Assembly: GCA_947491935.1 (NCBI GenBank)
Contig: CANLLF010000003.1
Span: 124,001-188,000 of the forward strand
Direction: 5' to 3'
DNA from: an uncultured Roseicyclus sp.
GTDB taxonomy: Bacteria > Pseudomonadota > Alphaproteobacteria > Rhodobacterales > Rhodobacteraceae
DNA length: 64,000 nucleotides
Positions 27,360 to 35,789 of the stretch are shown in pieces (within the stretch, counting starts at the first letter, position 1; each line of letters begins with the position of its first letter). The position numbers and the translations under genes were made by a program. The notes beneath the pieces are model-generated. The model had not been told where the DNA came from. It searched no databases and worked only from the letters and a program-made list of their open reading frames with translations.

Positions 27360-27845
27360 ATGCATCTGATCAAAGCTGCGGCCATCGCCGCCATCCTCGC
27401 CCCCACGATGGCCTACGCGCAGGATGTGGCGTCCGTCTGTTATGCCCGCGGGTCGGAAGCTGAAGGGATGACCGGTATCACCCATTACGCCGATGGTCGC
27501 GCCGTGCGGGTCGACAGCCCCTGGGCCAATGACAGCCGGACGCGGGTGGTCGAATGGCAAGATGCCGCGTTCGCCGCCAGCTTTGCGGACGCCATCACCG
27601 CGGCGCTGCCCGATATCCCCACCGATCTGCTGGCTCAATGTGACGAGGGCTGGCGCGATACGATTGTGGTAACTTATGCCGACGGCAGCACCGAGATCCG
27701 CGAGGGGTCCTGTATCCGCAACCCGGTGGCCCAGACCCTCGACGCGATTTTCGCCGGCAGCGCGTCGCTGGTGGAAAACGAGACCGAAACGCTCACCGAA
27801 GGGCCGATCGAGGGCGTCTACACGCCCTGTAGTGTGGAGTGGTGA
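27360..27845 (+). CDS. Exported four-cysteine protein, tandem copy 2
   Basis: A 161-residue paralogue of the preceding gene: signal peptide (MHLIKAAAIAAILAPTMAYA, cleaved before QDVASVC), then the same four cysteines in the same order: VASVC, LAQCDEG, VTYADGSTEIREGSC and the C-terminal YTPCSVEW. A GAAGGGACC ribosome-binding region precedes the ATG. The Val-Thr-Tyr-Asp-Gly strand and Arg-Glu before the third Cys are nearly invariant in the trio. No enzyme motif visible. Confidence 0.72.
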   Translation: MHLIKAAAIAAILAPTMAYAQDVASVCYARGSEAEGMTGITHYADGRAVRVDSPWANDSRTRVVEWQDAAFAASFADAITAALPDIPTDLLAQCDEGWRDTIVVTYADGSTEIREGSCIRNPVAQTLDAIFAGSASLVENETETLTEGPIEGVYTPCSVEW

Positions 27846-27849
27846 GCGT

Positions 27850-28380
27850 ATGATCCTTGCCCCCGCATTGTCTCCGTCGCGTTTCGCCGTAGCTGGCTTC
27901 GCCTTGGCGGCCACGCTCGTGATGGCCGGGTGCCAGAGCCGCGAGGTAGTAGCGATCTGTGCGACGTTCGGGGATCCGGACGGCCAACTCACCGCGGTGG
28001 CCCACGGGCCCGATGGGCAGCAGGTCAGCGTCCTGTCCGATGCGGCGGCGGGGGAGACCACCATCGTCATCCAGAGCTTTGAGGATGCGATCCTGCCCCG
28101 CCTCTGGTTGCTGGCCGAACCAACCGTCCGCGCCTTGTCCGAAGTCGAAGCCTCCCCGTGCGGGCTGTCCGACGTGTCGACCGTCACCGTGACGTTCGAT
28201 GACGGTACGGTGCAGCGCCGGGAGACCAGCTGTTCCGGCAATGCGCTGGCGATCCTGACCACCGGCATCTTCGAGGCCTCCGAGATTGACCGCGCCCCGC
28301 TGACACACGACAGCGAGGTCATGGCTGAGGTGACAGCCACAGCCTCCCAAGCCTGCGAGCGGGCCTATGAGCGATTTTGA
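27850..28380 (+). CDS. Lipoprotein, tandem copy 3 of the four-cysteine family
   Basis: A 176-residue paralogue of the two preceding genes but with a lipobox: LVMAGC, so lipidated at the Cys and membrane anchored. Family cysteines are at EVVAIC, EASPCG, VTFDDGTVQRRETSC and SQACERAY. It starts 5 nt after the previous stop and overlaps the next gene by 14 nt, so cimA to the methyltransferase reads as one transcription unit. The residue after the lipobox Cys is Gln, compatible with outer-membrane sorting. Confidence 0.75.
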   Translation: MILAPALSPSRFAVAGFALAATLVMAGCQSREVVAICATFGDPDGQLTAVAHGPDGQQVSVLSDAAAGETTIVIQSFEDAILPRLWLLAEPTVRALSEVEASPCGLSDVSTVTVTFDDGTVQRRETSCSGNALAILTTGIFEASEIDRAPLTHDSEVMAEVTATASQACERAYERF

Positions 28381-29089
28381 CGCCGAGAATTTCTTCAGGA
28401 TCCACGCCGATCTGCCCCGGGAAGGGCCGGGCGAGACGGCGGATGTGGCCTGGGCGGTGGAGGTGGCGGGGATCGGCCCTGATGCCCGTGTGCTGGATGC
28501 CGCCTCCGGCCCGGGCGGCGATCTCGGCGCGCTTTTGCGGGCTGCGCCCAAGGGCCATGTGACGGCGGTGGACCTTCATGCCCCGTTTATCGAGGCCGCC
28601 AAGGCCCGGTGGGGCAAGGATAAACGTGTGACGCTTGTGGCGGGTGATTTCCTGGCGCAATCGGGGCCGTTCGATTTTGTCTGGTGTGCGGGGGCCGTCT
28701 ATTTCGTGGGCATCGAGACCGCATTGACCACATGGGCGCAACAGCTTGCGCCCGGCGGGGCGATTGCCTTTTCCGAGCCATGCTTCTTCACCGCCACGCC
28801 GTCCGACGGCGCGCGGGCCTTCTGGGACGGGCATGAGCCGCTGACGGACGAGGCCGGTATCCGTGACCGGATCGCCGCCGCCGGTTTCGAGGTGCTGGAG
28901 ACACGGCAGGTCTCCGATATAGGCTGGGAGAGCTACTACCGTCCGATGCAGGACCGGATCGCCCGGCTGCGCGAGGGCGCGGATGCCGGGCTGATCGCCG
29001 CGCTGGACGAGGCCGAGGCCGAGATGAACCTCTGGCGCACCCACAAGGCGGAAACCGGCTATCTTCTGTCGGTTGTTCGACCGATATGA
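28367..29089 (+). CDS. Class I SAM-dependent methyltransferase
   Basis: A 240-residue methyltransferase with motif I VLDAASGPGGDLG, motif II VTAVDLHAPF, motif III GDFLAQ and post-motif GGAIAFSEPCF. It belongs to the general small-molecule methyltransferases (UbiE-like fold); the substrate is unknown. The start overlaps the lipoprotein gene and the stop overlaps the next start (ATGA), so it is translationally coupled on both sides. A late 26-residue Met-rich insert is not seen; length is ordinary. Confidence 0.8.
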   Translation: MSDFDAENFFRIHADLPREGPGETADVAWAVEVAGIGPDARVLDAASGPGGDLGALLRAAPKGHVTAVDLHAPFIEAAKARWGKDKRVTLVAGDFLAQSGPFDFVWCAGAVYFVGIETALTTWAQQLAPGGAIAFSEPCFFTATPSDGARAFWDGHEPLTDEAGIRDRIAAAGFEVLETRQVSDIGWESYYRPMQDRIARLREGADAGLIAALDEAEAEMNLWRTHKAETGYLLSVVRPI

Positions 29090-29832
29090 GCGTTCAGGCC
29101 TGCGCCGAGCTGGTTGCGCGTGGTGATCCGCGCCGGTTTCGGGCCGCGATGGCCGCGCCGCTGGAGGCCCGCGAGGTGCTGCTGCCGCTTTATGCCTTCA
29201 ACATCGAAGTGTCCCGCGCGCCATGGCTGACCGAGGAGCCGATGATTGCCGAGATGCGCCTGCAATGGTGGCGTGATGCGCTGGAGGAAGTGGGTGAGCG
29301 CCGCGGGCGGCGCCATGAGGTTGTCGACGCGCTGGGGTTTGTGGACAAGGACGGGGCGGAGGCGCTGGACCTGCTGGTCGCCGCCCGCCGGTGGGACATC
29401 TACAAGGATCCGTTCGAGGATGAGGCCGCGTTTCGCCAATATTTGAGCCGCACCTCCGGCACGTTGATCGAGGTGGCAATCGTCGCCCTTGGCGGTATCC
29501 CCGATGATGGCACACACGCGATTGGGTACGGCGCCGGTCTAGCGCGTTATCTGATGGCTGTGCCCGATCTGGAGGCGCGGGGGCGGGTGCCGCTGCTTGA
29601 CGGCCGGGCGGAGGCGGTTGCGGCGCTTGCCCAAGGCGCGCTGGCCGATTGGCCGCGACGGGTGAGCGTCTCGATGCCCGCGCGCGCCGCGCTGTTCGAG
29701 GCGGCAGGGGCGCGGGCGATCTTGCACCGCGCCGCCTCGGACCCGATGGCGGTCGCCAACGGCGCGCTTGACCGCGCCCCGATCCAGGAACGGCTCAGCC
29801 TGATCGGCGCGGCGATGTTCGGGCGGATCTAG
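29086..29832 (+). CDS. Squalene/phytoene synthase-family protein, NDUFAF6-like
   Basis: A 248-residue protein of the trans-isoprenyl diphosphate synthase fold. The first Asp-rich region of true synthases is replaced by LLPLYAFNIEVSRAPW, and only MRLQWWRDALEEV recalls the family; the second Asp-rich DxxxD motif is not clear. The short length and these changes fit the alphaproteobacterial homologues of the mitochondrial complex I assembly factor NDUFAF6 rather than carotenoid enzymes. No crt genes lie nearby. Function is inference. Confidence 0.7.
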   Translation: MSVQACAELVARGDPRRFRAAMAAPLEAREVLLPLYAFNIEVSRAPWLTEEPMIAEMRLQWWRDALEEVGERRGRRHEVVDALGFVDKDGAEALDLLVAARRWDIYKDPFEDEAAFRQYLSRTSGTLIEVAIVALGGIPDDGTHAIGYGAGLARYLMAVPDLEARGRVPLLDGRAEAVAALAQGALADWPRRVSVSMPARAALFEAAGARAILHRAASDPMAVANGALDRAPIQERLSLIGAAMFGRI

Positions 29833-29864
29833 GGGCCAGATAGCTTCGTCAGGCGGGATCAGTA

Positions 29865-31097
29865 TCAGGCCGGGTTCGGCTCTGGCCGCAGCGCCAGCCA
29901 GATCAGAGCGGCGCCTGCAAGGACCAGGAACGGCGCCATGGCGAGGTTCACGGAGGTCCATCCCAGAACCACATCCTCACCCCCCGAATACATCAGCACG
30001 CCCGAGCTGAGCGACGCGATTGTGACGCAGCCGAAGACGACGAAATCGTTCATGCCCTGCACAGCGCCGCGCTCTTCGGGCGCATGGGATGCGGTGAGCA
30101 TGGCGGTGGCGCCGATGAAACCGAAATTCCAGCCGATGCCGAGCAGGATAAGCGCGCCAAAGAACTGGAAAAGCTCCACCCCCGTCAGGGCGACGCCCCC
30201 GGCGCAGGCCAGCAAGAACAAGCCGATAGCGACGATCCTGGTGGCCCCGAACCGTGCAATCAGATGGCCGGTGAAAAACGATGGCGCAAACATCGCGATG
30301 ACATGGGCGGAGACGACATCGGCGGCATTGCCGGTGGTAAACCCGCAGCCGACGACCGCCAGCGGTGTGGAGGTCATCATCAGGTTCATCAACGCGTAGG
30401 AGACCGCGCCACAGATCATCGCAACGATGATTTTCGGGTCGCGCAACAGCTCCGCCCGGGTCCGGCCCCTGGGGGCGTCCGCGCGGGCGGGTTCCGGTTT
30501 GGGCAGATCGAGGAAGGCAAAGAGCGCGGCGCCCGCGAAGTTGATGACGATGATGGCCAGATAGGTGCCCACAAACGGCACAACCGTGGCCTCCGACGAC
30601 GCCTTGACCAATTGCGGACCGACAAAGGCCGACAGGAGGCCCCCCGCCATGACGTAGGAGATCGCCTTGGGCCGAAAGGTATCGGAGGCCGCATCCGTTG
30701 CGGCGAACCGGTAAAACCCCTGGGCGGACATGTAGATCCCGCTGAGGTAGGAGCCGACGAGGAACAGCGGGAAGCTGTCGATCCACAGGCCCGCAGCCGA
30801 CAGAACCGCGCCGGTTCCGCCGCCGATGGCACCGATATAGAAGCCCGCGGTCCGCCCGTGGCGCTGCATCAGGGCCGAGAGCCAGGGCGCGGTAGTCATG
30901 GAGCCAAAGACGATAAGCGAGATCGGGATGGTTGCCAGCGCCGGGGTCGGCGCGATCATCAGGCCTGCAAGGCCGCCGATGACAAACAGCATCGGCATCT
31001 GGGCGCCAAGCACGGCCTGGGCCAGGACCAGAACGATGACATTGCGCTTGGCGCGGGCGTCGTTGATCTGGGGTTCGGAAACGGAGATGTCGCTCAT
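29865..31097 (-). CDS. MFS transporter
   Basis: A 410-residue major facilitator with about 12 predicted hydrophobic segments; the loop 2-3 region reads as MTTAPWLSALMQRHGRTAGFY, a variant of the MFS signature GxLaDrxGRk. The C-terminal half begins after a cytoplasmic stretch (PKPEPARADAPRGRTRAELLRDP, only partly shown here as Pro/Arg-rich). It is monocistronic. Substrate unknown. The in-frame start at 31148 is less likely than 31097, where the protein begins MSDISV. Confidence 0.8.
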   Translation of the reverse strand: MSDISVSEPQINDARAKRNVIVLVLAQAVLGAQMPMLFVIGGLAGLMIAPTPALATIPISLIVFGSMTTAPWLSALMQRHGRTAGFYIGAIGGGTGAVLSAAGLWIDSFPLFLVGSYLSGIYMSAQGFYRFAATDAASDTFRPKAISYVMAGGLLSAFVGPQLVKASSEATVVPFVGTYLAIIVINFAGAALFAFLDLPKPEPARADAPRGRTRAELLRDPKIIVAMICGAVSYALMNLMMTSTPLAVVGCGFTTGNAADVVSAHVIAMFAPSFFTGHLIARFGATRIVAIGLFLLACAGGVALTGVELFQFFGALILLGIGWNFGFIGATAMLTASHAPEERGAVQGMNDFVVFGCVTIASLSSGVLMYSGGEDVVLGWTSVNLAMAPFLVLAGAALIWLALRPEPNPA

Positions 31098-31214
31098 GAC
31101 GTGAGCGGTATAGGGTTTGCGGCGCGTGGTCCAGATGCCGGGTGTCACGATTGGTTTGGGCGTGAGGCGCCGGGCGGCTGTACGCGAGGACTCGAAAGAA
31201 CGGGTGGGGGCGGG

Positions 31215-31829
31215 ATGGAGCGGATCGAGACCGAGGCGGACGTGGCGGCGGGGTTTGAGCGCTTATGTGCGATGGAGCCAAAATTCGCTGCCATTTCAGG
31301 ACCTTTGCCGTTGCGGCGGCGGGCGGATGGGTTTGGGGCATTGTTGCAGGCGATTGTCGGGCAGCAGGTATCGACCGCGTCGGCGGCGGCTATCTGGGGT
31401 CGTCTGGAGGCGGCGGGGCTGAACGAGGAAGCGGCGGTTCTGATGGCCTCGGACGAGGACTTGCGCGGCTGTGGATTGTCGCGTCCCAAGGTGCGGTATG
31501 CCAAGGCGTTGGCCGATGCACGATTGGATTACCGGGCCTTGCGACAGGCGGAGGTGGACGAGGTTCTGAGGACGCTGATTGCCGTACCGGGCATCGGGCG
31601 TTGGACGGCTGAGATCTACGCGAAGTTCGCGCTTGGCCACGCGGATGTGTTTGCGGCGGGCGATCTGGCCCTGCAGGAGGGGGCAAAGCTGCTCTTCGCG
31701 TTGGAGGGGCGGCCGACGGAGCCGGAGATGCGCCAGATGGCAGAGGATTGGAGCCCGTTGCGGGCCATTGCCGCCCGTGCGCTCTGGGCCTACTACCGGG
31801 AAAAGACCAAGCGAGAGGGTGCGTTGTGA
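31215..31829 (+). CDS. alkA: DNA-3-methyladenine glycosylase (AlkA type)
   Basis: A 204-residue HhH-GPD DNA glycosylase removing alkylated purines. It has the QAIVGQQVS segment, the helix-hairpin-helix VPGIGRWTAE (residues 124-133), and the catalytic aspartate D150 in AAGDLAL. It is shorter than E. coli AlkA (282) because the N-terminal sheet domain is lacking, as in many alphaproteobacteria. Its stop overlaps the next gene's GTG (GTGA). The gene is divergent from the MFS gene. Confidence 0.85.
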   Translation: MERIETEADVAAGFERLCAMEPKFAAISGPLPLRRRADGFGALLQAIVGQQVSTASAAAIWGRLEAAGLNEEAAVLMASDEDLRGCGLSRPKVRYAKALADARLDYRALRQAEVDEVLRTLIAVPGIGRWTAEIYAKFALGHADVFAAGDLALQEGAKLLFALEGRPTEPEMRQMAEDWSPLRAIAARALWAYYREKTKREGAL

Positions 31830-32491
31830 CGACGGAACTGGAATACGGGACGAAGCAGGCGCAGTCAGGGACGGCGAAATCGCTTGTGGTGTTCCTGCAT
31901 GGCTATGGGGCGGATGGAAAGGACCTGTTGGGCCTGGCCGATCCGTTGGCCGAGCATTTGCCCGATACGGCCTTTGTAGCACCCGATGCGCCGGAGCGAT
32001 CGGCGATGAACCCGATGGGGTTTCAGTGGTTTCCGATCCCGTGGATCGATGGGTCGTCGGAGGAGGCGGCGGCCGAAGGGATGGCGCGGGCGGTGACGGA
32101 CCTGAACCGCTTTCTGGATCATGTGATGGACGAGCATGGGGTCAGCGCGGCGGAGACGGCGCTGGTGGGGTTCAGCCAGGGCACGATGATGGCGCTCCAT
32201 GTTGCGCCGCGCCGCGCCGAGGCCTTTGCCGGGGTCGTCGGCTTTTCGGGCCGGTTGCTGGAGCCCGAGGCGTTGGTAGAGGACGTTGTTGTGCGCCCGC
32301 CGGTCCTACTGATCCACGGCGATGCCGATGATGTCGTGCCGCCCCAATCGCTGGCAGAGGCGGCAGAAGGGTTGCAGGCCGCAGGTTGGGAAGAGGTCTA
32401 TGCCCATATCATGAAGGGGACGGCCCATGGGATTGCGCCCGATGGCCTCTCGGTTGCGCTTGCGTTCTTGAAAGAGAAACTGCCGGGCTGA
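31826..32491 (+). CDS. Alpha/beta-hydrolase, carboxylesterase/lysophospholipase type
   Basis: A 221-residue alpha/beta hydrolase of the phospholipase/carboxylesterase family (PF02230). The catalytic triad is S118 in GFSQGT, D168 in HGDADDVVP and H201 in GTAHGI, with the oxyanion-hole HGYGADG. Cytoplasmic, no signal. The GTG start at 31826 overlaps the alkA stop (GTGA); longer frames lie inside alkA. Substrate range of such enzymes is broad (short acyl esters); a link with DNA repair is only by position. Confidence 0.85.
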   Translation: MTTELEYGTKQAQSGTAKSLVVFLHGYGADGKDLLGLADPLAEHLPDTAFVAPDAPERSAMNPMGFQWFPIPWIDGSSEEAAAEGMARAVTDLNRFLDHVMDEHGVSAAETALVGFSQGTMMALHVAPRRAEAFAGVVGFSGRLLEPEALVEDVVVRPPVLLIHGDADDVVPPQSLAEAAEGLQAAGWEEVYAHIMKGTAHGIAPDGLSVALAFLKEKLPG

Positions 32492-32689
32492 CCGGGGGCC
32501 AGCCGGGCGGGCCGCGCCACTCACGCATTCATCCTCCTGTTGCAATTCGGCCCTAAGGATCAGCGCACGGCTACTGCATCTATTTTGCTTGCTGGTTCGC
32601 GGCACCTAGATATAGTGGCCGAAAGGCTGGGGCGGGTGCTCCCGCTCTGATGCCGCTGACAGGCACACAGGGTGGAGGCGGAGTCCCCA

Positions 32690-33298
32690 ATGCAGGCCAA
32701 TGAGAATCCAGCTGGCGAGATCGAGTTCCGGACGTCGTTTGTCCGCGAACCGGGCGCCCTGCGCCACAGGCCGGCGCTTGTGCTGAACGCCGATTACCGA
32801 CCGCTCAGCTACTATCCGCTGTCCCTCTGGCCCTGGCAGGAGGCGGTGAAAGCCGTCTGGCTCGACCGGGTGCAGATCGTGGCGGAATACGATGATTTTG
32901 TGCATTCGCCCTCCACCACCATCCGGATCCCGTCCGTGGTGGTGCTGCGCGATTACGTGAAACCGCAAAAGCGCGTGGCCTTCACCCGGTTCAACCTGTT
33001 CCTACGCGATGAGTTCAGCTGCCAATATTGCGGCGCGAAGGGCGATCTGACCTTCGACCACGTGGTGCCGCGCGCCAAGGGTGGGGTGACAAGCTGGGAA
33101 AACGTGGTGGCGGCCTGTTCGCGGTGCAATCTGCGCAAGGGCTCCAAGAGCCTGCGCCGGTCGGGCCTGTCCCTGCGCCGGGCGCCGCGCCAGCCGGGGG
33201 CGGAGGAATTGCGCAATCGCGGACGGAAATTCCCGCCGAACCACCTGCACGAAAGCTGGATGGATTTTCTTTACTGGGATTCCGAACTGGAAGCCTAG
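32690..33298 (+). CDS. HNH endonuclease family protein
   Basis: A 202-residue protein with a single zinc-finger-type HNH nuclease domain: C111, C114 (CQYCG), H124 (FDHVVPRAKGG), C143 and C146 (CSRCN) . The N-terminal 100 residues are a conserved leader with HRPALVLNADYRPLSYYPL. The stand-alone gene is widely conserved in alphaproteobacteria, so a housekeeping or repair role is more likely than a mobile one. GGAG precedes the ATG by 8 nt; a GTG at 32672 would add 6 residues. Confidence 0.82.
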   Translation: MQANENPAGEIEFRTSFVREPGALRHRPALVLNADYRPLSYYPLSLWPWQEAVKAVWLDRVQIVAEYDDFVHSPSTTIRIPSVVVLRDYVKPQKRVAFTRFNLFLRDEFSCQYCGAKGDLTFDHVVPRAKGGVTSWENVVAACSRCNLRKGSKSLRRSGLSLRRAPRQPGAEELRNRGRKFPPNHLHESWMDFLYWDSELEA

Positions 33299-33316
33299 GC
33301 CCAGGTGGGGTGGTGA

Positions 33317-33334
33317 TTGGGGGCCAGCCCCCAA
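33317..33334. terminator. Hairpin after the HNH gene
   Basis: TTGGGGGC and GCCCCCAA are perfectly complementary with a 2-nt centre; no T-tract. It abuts the Rhodobacterales-type repeat at 33341-33363, and the two are probably one element. Confidence 0.4.
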
Positions 33335-33340
33335 ACCCCC

Positions 33341-33363
33341 GGAGTTTGCATGCCAAGATGAAA
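33341..33363. repeat. Short intergenic repeat, copy A
   Basis: GGAGTTTGCATGCCAAGATG followed by AAA. A close relative is at 51328-51349; the shared core is GGAGTTTT/G and GCCAAGATGAAA. I associate similar sequences after stop codons with Rhodobacterales genomes. Confidence 0.6.
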
Positions 33364-33433
33364 CAGCAGGCGGGGTGACAGCGCGCGCCGGCGTGGATAG
33401 CGTGGCCGCGTTGAAAAAGGGGAACCTCCGCCC

Positions 33434-34396
33434 ATGTCCGATCCGTTTTTCCAGCCGCCGTCCGGCACCGATTTGCCGCGTTATGCCGGTGTGCCGAGCT
33501 TCATGCGCTTGCCGTATCTGGCTGCCGATGATCCCAAGCGCGCGGAGGTGGAGATCGGCATCTTCGGCCTGCCCTGGGACGGGGCGACGTCGAACCGGCC
33601 CGGCGCGCGGCACGGGCCGCGGGCGTTGCGGGACGCCTCGACGATGATCCGCGAGATGAACCGGTCCACCGGGCAGACGCCGTTTCAGGCCGCGCGGATT
33701 GCCGATCTGGGCGATGTGGCGATGTCGCCCGTGAATCAGGATGAAGCATTGGAGAGCGCGCAGGCCTTCATTGCGGGCGTGTTGGGGCAGGGCATCCGGC
33801 CCTTCATGGTCGGCGGCGATCATCTATGTACGCTGACCGTGCTGCGCGAATTGCGTGCGGCGCGGGGCGAGGCATTTGGTCTGGTGCTGCTCGACAGCCA
33901 TACCGATCTTTACCCGCCTTATTTCGGCGGCAAGACCCTGACCCATGGCAACCCGTTCCGGCAGGCGATCGAGGAGGGCTGCGTCGATCCCGCCCGCTGC
34001 GTGATGGCCGGGATGCGGGGAACGTCCTACAACACGTCCGATTTCGACTACGGCCATGATAAGGGCGTGCGGATCCTGCCGATTGAGGAATGTATGGAGC
34101 GTGGTTGGACATCGGTCATGCAAGTCGCCCGCGAGGTTGTGGGGGATGGGCCGACCTATGTGAGCTTTGACATCGACTTCATCGATCCGGCCTTTGCGCC
34201 AGGCACCGGCACGCCCGAGGTGGGGGGCCCGACGTCGTTCGAGGCGATCCAATGTGTGCGGGCGTTACGGGGCCTTGATGTGATTGGCGCGGATCTGGTG
34301 GAGGTCTCTCCGCCCTTTGACACGGGCGGTATCACCTCCTGGCTCGGCGCATCGGTGATGTTCGAACTGATCTGCGCGATGCTGCCGGAGAGTTGA
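33434..34396 (+). CDS. speB: Ureohydrolase, agmatinase-like
   Basis: A 320-residue arginase/agmatinase-family enzyme. Metal ligands are in GGDH (near 127-130), DSHTD and the FDIDFIDP region followed by APGTGTPEVGG, all needed for a dinuclear manganese centre. The second motif reads DSHTD rather than the canonical DAHxD, and GGDHL rather than GGDHS; both changes keep the ligands. Agmatine, guanidinobutyrate or a related guanidine could be the substrate. Its stop is 1 nt before the next gene's GTG. Confidence 0.82.
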   Translation: MSDPFFQPPSGTDLPRYAGVPSFMRLPYLAADDPKRAEVEIGIFGLPWDGATSNRPGARHGPRALRDASTMIREMNRSTGQTPFQAARIADLGDVAMSPVNQDEALESAQAFIAGVLGQGIRPFMVGGDHLCTLTVLRELRAARGEAFGLVLLDSHTDLYPPYFGGKTLTHGNPFRQAIEEGCVDPARCVMAGMRGTSYNTSDFDYGHDKGVRILPIEECMERGWTSVMQVAREVVGDGPTYVSFDIDFIDPAFAPGTGTPEVGGPTSFEAIQCVRALRGLDVIGADLVEVSPPFDTGGITSWLGASVMFELICAMLPES

Positions 34397-34397
34397 G

Positions 34398-35609
34398 GTG
34401 AGCTATCCCGCGAACCGAACGCCCGAGCACTTGCTGGACAGCGACCGGGCCGCAGGGTTCGAGGTACGCGAGGATTTCGAGCGCTTCTCCCAGATGAACG
34501 ACATCTTCACCCGGGCGTTCTGGGACGAGCGGGTGAAAACCAAGGATACCGACGCCTTTTTTGCCAGCTACCGGATGGAGGCCGCGCCGCGCCGGGGCGA
34601 TGGGTTCACGCAAAAGGATTTCGCGCTGAGGAACGCGGCGTGGCTGATCTCGGACATCGTCTCCGAGCGCTCGGCTGCCGAGGGCCTGCGCGAAGGATTC
34701 CAGGGCGCGATCCGCGACGACACGCCGATTGCCCCGGACAAAGCAGAGCTTGGCAAGCCTGAAGACGAGGCGGCCGAGATCAAGGCGGTGGCCAAGCTAT
34801 TCGGGGCCGATCTGGTCGGGATCACCCATGTTGATGAGCGCTGGCATTATGCGGACCGCCCCGACGTGCGGGTGATGGAACCCGTGGTCAACGAATTGCC
34901 CGAAGGCCTGAGCCATGTGATTGTGATGGGCCACGCGATGGATGCGGATCTGGTGGAGACGTATCCCAGTGCGCTGGCGGGGGCGGCGACCGGGCGGGAA
35001 TACTCCCACGAGGCGGCGATCGTGATGCAGGTCGCGGCCTATATCCGCAACCTCGGCTACCAAGCCGTGGCCAGCATGAATGATACTGCGCTGGTGATCC
35101 CTTACGCCGTCAAGGCCGGTTTGGGGGAATACGGGCGCAACCAAATGGTGCTGACGCCGGAATTCGGGCCGCGGGTGCGGTTCTCCAAGATCTTCACGGA
35201 TCTGCCGCTGGCCGTGGATGCGCCCGTCGATCTGGGGTTGAAGGCCTATTGCGAGAGCTGCGACGTCTGCGCCCGGGCCTGCCCTGTCAAGGCGCTGCCC
35301 TTCGGGCCGCCCGATTTCGGGGAGGAGGTGACGGGCACATCGCCCTCGACCCAGCGGGGCGTCAAGAAATGGTCATCGGATGCCGAGGCATGCTTTTCCT
35401 ATTGGGCCAAGCTGAAATCCGATTGCGCGATCTGTATGCGGGTCTGCCCGTTTACGGCCCCCCGCAAGGGCGCGGTGGATCGGCTCTGGGTCTGGCTGGC
35501 CCGGGGCGGATGGGGCGAAACGGGGCGGGGATGGGCACGGACACTCGCGGCCCGGCGGTTGAAACCACGAATGAAACCGCGCGACTGGTGGGCGGCGCGC
35601 GGGCGGTGA
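34398..35609 (+). CDS. Reductive dehalogenase-like two-[4Fe-4S] protein
   Basis: A 403-residue cytoplasmic protein (no Tat signal) resembling the catalytic subunit of reductive dehalogenases: the region GEYGRNQMVLTPEFGPRVR is typical of RdhA, and two [4Fe-4S] sites are visible: C285-C288-C291-C295 (CESCDVCARACP) and C332, C343-C346-C350 (CAICMRVCPF). RdhA-like proteins use cobalamin; a B12-binding motif is not obvious by eye. The GTG start follows the agmatinase-like stop with GGAG in between, so the two are one unit. Function of the marine homologues is not established. Confidence 0.75.
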   Translation: MSYPANRTPEHLLDSDRAAGFEVREDFERFSQMNDIFTRAFWDERVKTKDTDAFFASYRMEAAPRRGDGFTQKDFALRNAAWLISDIVSERSAAEGLREGFQGAIRDDTPIAPDKAELGKPEDEAAEIKAVAKLFGADLVGITHVDERWHYADRPDVRVMEPVVNELPEGLSHVIVMGHAMDADLVETYPSALAGAATGREYSHEAAIVMQVAAYIRNLGYQAVASMNDTALVIPYAVKAGLGEYGRNQMVLTPEFGPRVRFSKIFTDLPLAVDAPVDLGLKAYCESCDVCARACPVKALPFGPPDFGEEVTGTSPSTQRGVKKWSSDAEACFSYWAKLKSDCAICMRVCPFTAPRKGAVDRLWVWLARGGWGETGRGWARTLAARRLKPRMKPRDWWAARGR

Positions 35610-35754
35610 GGCGGCGTATCCCGGCAATCGGCCGCGCGATGCCGCGCCTGGTTTCCGGCGGTAATCGCGGTTTCTTTTCCCGACCGCGTGGCGGTGGTTG
35701 TGGGCCCTGTCGGTTTTGTTAGACTCTGCCTGCATGTGTCGGATAAAAGGGCGC

Positions 35755-35768
35755 CGTTAGCGCTAACG
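35755..35768. promoter_or_regulatory. Palindrome upstream of zwf, same core as at edd
   Basis: CGTTAGCGCTAACG is a perfect 14-bp palindrome 21 nt before zwf. Its 12-bp core GTTAGCGCTAAC is identical to that before edd (17211-17222), supporting one repressor for the upper and lower halves of the Entner-Doudoroff route. Confidence 0.7.
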
Positions 35769-35789
35769 TAACCTTGAGAAGGAGCGCCC

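Noticed and set aside
32585-32616. TTGCTT ... TATAGT as HNH gene promoter
   Set aside because: Spacing of 20 bp makes it too weak to report.
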